Source: an uncultured Lachnospiraceae bacterium (GTDB taxonomy: Bacteria > Bacillota > Clostridia > Lachnospirales > Lachnospiraceae). Taken from it: a DNA stretch of 9,011 nucleotides. Below are positions 7,047 to 9,011 of this stretch, piece after piece (positions within the stretch are counted from its first letter, which is position 1; the number at the start of each line of letters is the position of its first letter). The notes below the pieces were generated by a model that was not told the origin of the DNA, did no database searches, and was given only the letters and a program-made list of their open reading frames with translations. Position numbers and translations under genes: made by a program. Where the stretch lies: positions 1 through 9,011 of the forward strand of contig CASDUB010000069.1 of NCBI GenBank assembly GCA_949283905.1. Direction: 5' to 3'.

Positions 7047-7643
7047 ATGATAGGTTATATAAAAGGAACGGTCGAAGAAATATACGAAGATCACATACTG
7101 CTCGATAAAGACGGCATGGGATTCAGAATCTTTATACCTTCGCTGTTTCGAAATGAAATTGATTACGGGGAAGAACTTAAGATCTATACCCATATGAATG
7201 TAAAAGAAGACAGCATTACTCTTTTCGGATTCAGGACGAGAGAGGATCTTGAAGTGTACAGGCTTTTGATTTCCGTAAACAGTGTAGGACCGAAAGCCGC
7301 CATGAATATTCTTTCGATGATGTCGGCTCAGGAACTTAAGATGGCTGTCATAGCCAATGACGCCAATGCGATTTCTAAGGCACAGGGCATCGGAAAGAAA
7401 ACAGCTCAAAAGATTTTATTGGAGCTGAAAGACAGATTTGACTTTGAGGAGGCTGTTGACACGGTACTGACAGGCGGAAGCGTTTCTGTCGATAATGACG
7501 CAGTTTCCGATACTGTTGAAGCGCTTATAGCGCTCGGATATTCCGGAAGCTTAAGTCTTAAAGCGGCAAAAAAAGCTGTCGAAACAACAGGTTCGTCAGA
7601 TCCGGGAGCATTACTTAAAGAAGCATTAAAATATACTTTTTAA
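7047..7643 (+). CDS. ruvA: Holliday junction branch migration protein RuvA
   Basis: RuvA binds four-way DNA junctions as a tetramer and loads the RuvB motor for branch migration in recombinational repair. The 198-residue length is normal. The N-terminal OB-fold domain (about 1-62) starts MIGYIKGTVEE and ends in the typical ITLFGFRT. Two helix-hairpin-helix motifs follow: SVGPKAAMNIL (79-89) and AQGIGKKTAQKIL (112-124), the latter a strong family signature. A variable acidic linker (about 132-152) leads to the small C-terminal domain (about 153-198), which contacts RuvB. GGGAG lies 5 bases before the ATG. ruvB starts 19 bases after its stop, so the two are almost certainly co-transcribed. No ruvC lies in the window. 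Many Firmicutes lack it and use RecU as resolvase. Confidence 0.97.
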   Translation: MIGYIKGTVEEIYEDHILLDKDGMGFRIFIPSLFRNEIDYGEELKIYTHMNVKEDSITLFGFRTREDLEVYRLLISVNSVGPKAAMNILSMMSAQELKMAVIANDANAISKAQGIGKKTAQKILLELKDRFDFEEAVDTVLTGGSVSVDNDAVSDTVEALIALGYSGSLSLKAAKKAVETTGSSDPGALLKEALKYTF

Positions 7644-7662
7644 TATAGAAACATGAGGAGAT

Positions 7663-8664
7663 ATGCAGAAACGTATTATTGAAACTTCGGTGACAGAAGA
7701 AGACAAGCATATAGAAAAAAGTCTCAGGCCTCTTAAATTTGATGATTATATAGGACAGGAAAAGGCTAAAGGGACTTTAAAAGTTTATATAGAAGCAGCT
7801 AAAAAACGCGGAGACAGTCTTGATCATGTATTGTTATACGGTCCGCCGGGACTCGGTAAAACAACGCTGGCAGGTATAATTGCAAACGAGATGGGAGCAA
7901 ACTTAAAAGTCACATCGGGACCGGCGATCGAAAAACCGGGAGAAATAGCTGCTATCTTAAACGGACTTTCAGAGGGAGACATCCTTTTTGTGGATGAAAT
8001 ACATCGTCTGAACAGACAGGTTGAAGAAGTTCTATACCCGGCAATGGAGGATTTCGCTATCGATATCATGATCGGCAAAGGCTCTACGGCCCGTTCGATA
8101 AGACTGGAGCTTCCGAAGTTTACTCTTATAGGAGCTACTACAAGAGCCGGACTTCTTACGGCGCCGCTTCGTGACAGATTCGGCGTTCTTCATCACATGG
8201 AGTATTACACCGTTGATGAGCTGAAAAAAATCATAGTTAATTCAGCTAAAATATTAAATGTAGAGATCAGCGATGAAGGAGCATCCGAGTTGGCGAGAAG
8301 GTCACGAGGCACTCCGAGACTTGCAAACAGACTGCTGAAAAGAGTAAGGGATTTTGCCGAAGTCAGAAATGAAGGCAGGATAACTCTTGAAGGAGCAAAA
8401 GAAGCGCTGGATATACTGGAAGTCGATTCCATGGGTCTTGATCTTTCCGACAGAAAGATACTTCTTGCGATAATTCAGCAGTTCGGAGGAGGTCCTGTCG
8501 GTCTTGATACATTATCGGCGTTTATCGGAGAGGACAGCGGAACAATAGAAGACGTATACGAACCCTACCTTATACAAAACGGTTTTATATTAAGAACGCC
8601 GCGGGGAAGAGTAGCGACAAAACAAGTTTATGAACATCTTGGAATAGAATATATTGAAGAATAA
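7663..8664 (+). CDS. ruvB: Holliday junction branch migration ATPase RuvB
   Basis: RuvB is a hexameric AAA+ motor that pulls DNA through the RuvA-bound junction using ATP. The 333-residue length is typical. It begins with the family's variable N-terminus followed by [13 protein letters not shown] (20-32). Walker A is GPPGLGKTT (60-68), Walker B LFVDEIH (108-114), and sensor 1 is in GATTRAG (157-163). An arginine finger lies in PLRDRFG (168-174). The sensor 2 region is around [13 protein letters not shown] (215-227), and the C-terminal winged-helix DNA-binding domain holds TPRGRVAT (312-319). A GAGGAG at 7655-7660 sits unusually close to the ATG. Counting only GAGG, the spacing is 4 bases. No better start exists, and the N-terminus fits the family. 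zapA follows after 27 bases. Confidence 0.98.
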   Translation: MQKRIIETSVTEEDKHIEKSLRPLKFDDYIGQEKAKGTLKVYIEAAKKRGDSLDHVLLYGPPGLGKTTLAGIIANEMGANLKVTSGPAIEKPGEIAAILNGLSEGDILFVDEIHRLNRQVEEVLYPAMEDFAIDIMIGKGSTARSIRLELPKFTLIGATTRAGLLTAPLRDRFGVLHHMEYYTVDELKKIIVNSAKILNVEISDEGASELARRSRGTPRLANRLLKRVRDFAEVRNEGRITLEGAKEALDILEVDSMGLDLSDRKILLAIIQQFGGGPVGLDTLSAFIGEDSGTIEDVYEPYLIQNGFILRTPRGRVATKQVYEHLGIEYIEE

Positions 8665-8691
8665 CGTCTAGGCGGGAATGGAGAGAACAAA

Positions 8692-9011
8692 ATGGCTGAA
8701 AAAAACATCACAAAAGTTATGATTGACGGAAAGATCATCACACTCGGCGGATATGAAAGCGAAGAATATCTGCAGAGAGTAGCTAACTATGTAAATCATA
8801 AGATCACAGAGATGGAGTCTATGACATCATTTCGCAGAATGTCGCCTGACATGCGTTTCTGTATGATGGCGATCAACATTGCCGATGATTATTTCAAGGC
8901 GAAAGAGCAGGCCGACGCTGCTGAGCAGGAAATGGAAAATAAAGACAAAGAGTCATACGGCACTAAGCAGGATCTTATCGCAGCGCAGATGGAGATTGAC
9001 AGACTTAAAAG
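8692..9011 (+). CDS. zapA: Cell division protein ZapA (3' partial)
   Basis: ZapA promotes bundling of FtsZ protofilaments at the division ring. About 106 residues are visible before the frame runs off the window. The N-terminal globular part has the family pattern: a first beta strand (NITKVMIDGKIITLGGYES), a helix with EEYLQRVANYVNHKI, and a second long helix with SPDMRFCMMAINIADDYF. From about residue 70 the sequence becomes Glu/Gln/Lys-rich and looks like the dimerising coiled coil. GGAGAG (8680-8685) lies 6 bases before the ATG. An out-of-frame ATG at 8678 is not the start. It lies 27 bases after ruvB and is probably in the same operon, a gene order I recall from Clostridia, where a U32 peptidase gene often comes next. 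Confidence 0.9.
   Translation, partial: MAEKNITKVMIDGKIITLGGYESEEYLQRVANYVNHKITEMESMTSFRRMSPDMRFCMMAINIADDYFKAKEQADAAEQEMENKDKESYGTKQDLIAAQMEIDRLK

Noticed and set aside
1..9011. Mobile element, CRISPR array, phage or defence island
   Set aside because: No transposase, integrase, spaced direct repeats or known defence genes are visible. The gene content is housekeeping and signalling, and base composition looks even throughout.

Overview
The window looks like chromosomal DNA of a low-to-moderate GC Firmicute of the class Clostridia, most likely Lachnospiraceae. This rests on strong GAGG-type ribosome binding sites, a Gram-positive style surface protein with a C-terminal membrane anchor, the ruvA-ruvB-zapA order, and a YprB-like exonuclease next to ruvA. 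The taxonomic call is an inference from gene content, not a database match.

Region 1 (1-1750): the 3' part of a gene for a surface-exposed von Willebrand factor A (VWA) protein with a complete-looking metal-binding (MIDAS) site, an Asp/Asn/Pro-rich stalk and a C-terminal membrane segment. A perfect 16-bp hairpin terminator follows it. Region 2 (1780-5903): a promoter and a tightly spaced three-gene signalling operon. It encodes a REC-HD-GYP response regulator (predicted cyclic-di-GMP phosphodiesterase), a stand-alone histidine phosphotransfer (Hpt) protein, and a membrane hybrid histidine kinase with Cache-like sensor, PAS-like, HisKA, HATPase and REC domains. Together they have every component of a His-Asp-His-Asp phosphorelay whose output would be c-di-GMP breakdown. 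A hairpin with T-runs on both sides ends this operon and also the convergent gene.

Region 3 (5911-6963, minus strand): a DEDDh-type, YprB-like 3'-5' exonuclease with a C-terminal extension of about 150 residues of unknown function. It is divergent from Region 4 (7047-9011): ruvA, ruvB and the start of zapA, closely spaced on the plus strand. RuvAB is the Holliday-junction branch-migration motor and ZapA is an FtsZ-ring-associated protein.

There are no tRNA or rRNA genes, CRISPR arrays, insertion sequences or phage genes that I can see. The longest non-coding stretch is about 200 bases (1669-1868), and it is explained by a terminator and a promoter. I found no clear novel system. The most interesting items are the self-contained phosphorelay to an HD-GYP enzyme, the odd anchor of the VWA protein, and the unexplained C-terminal domain of the exonuclease.
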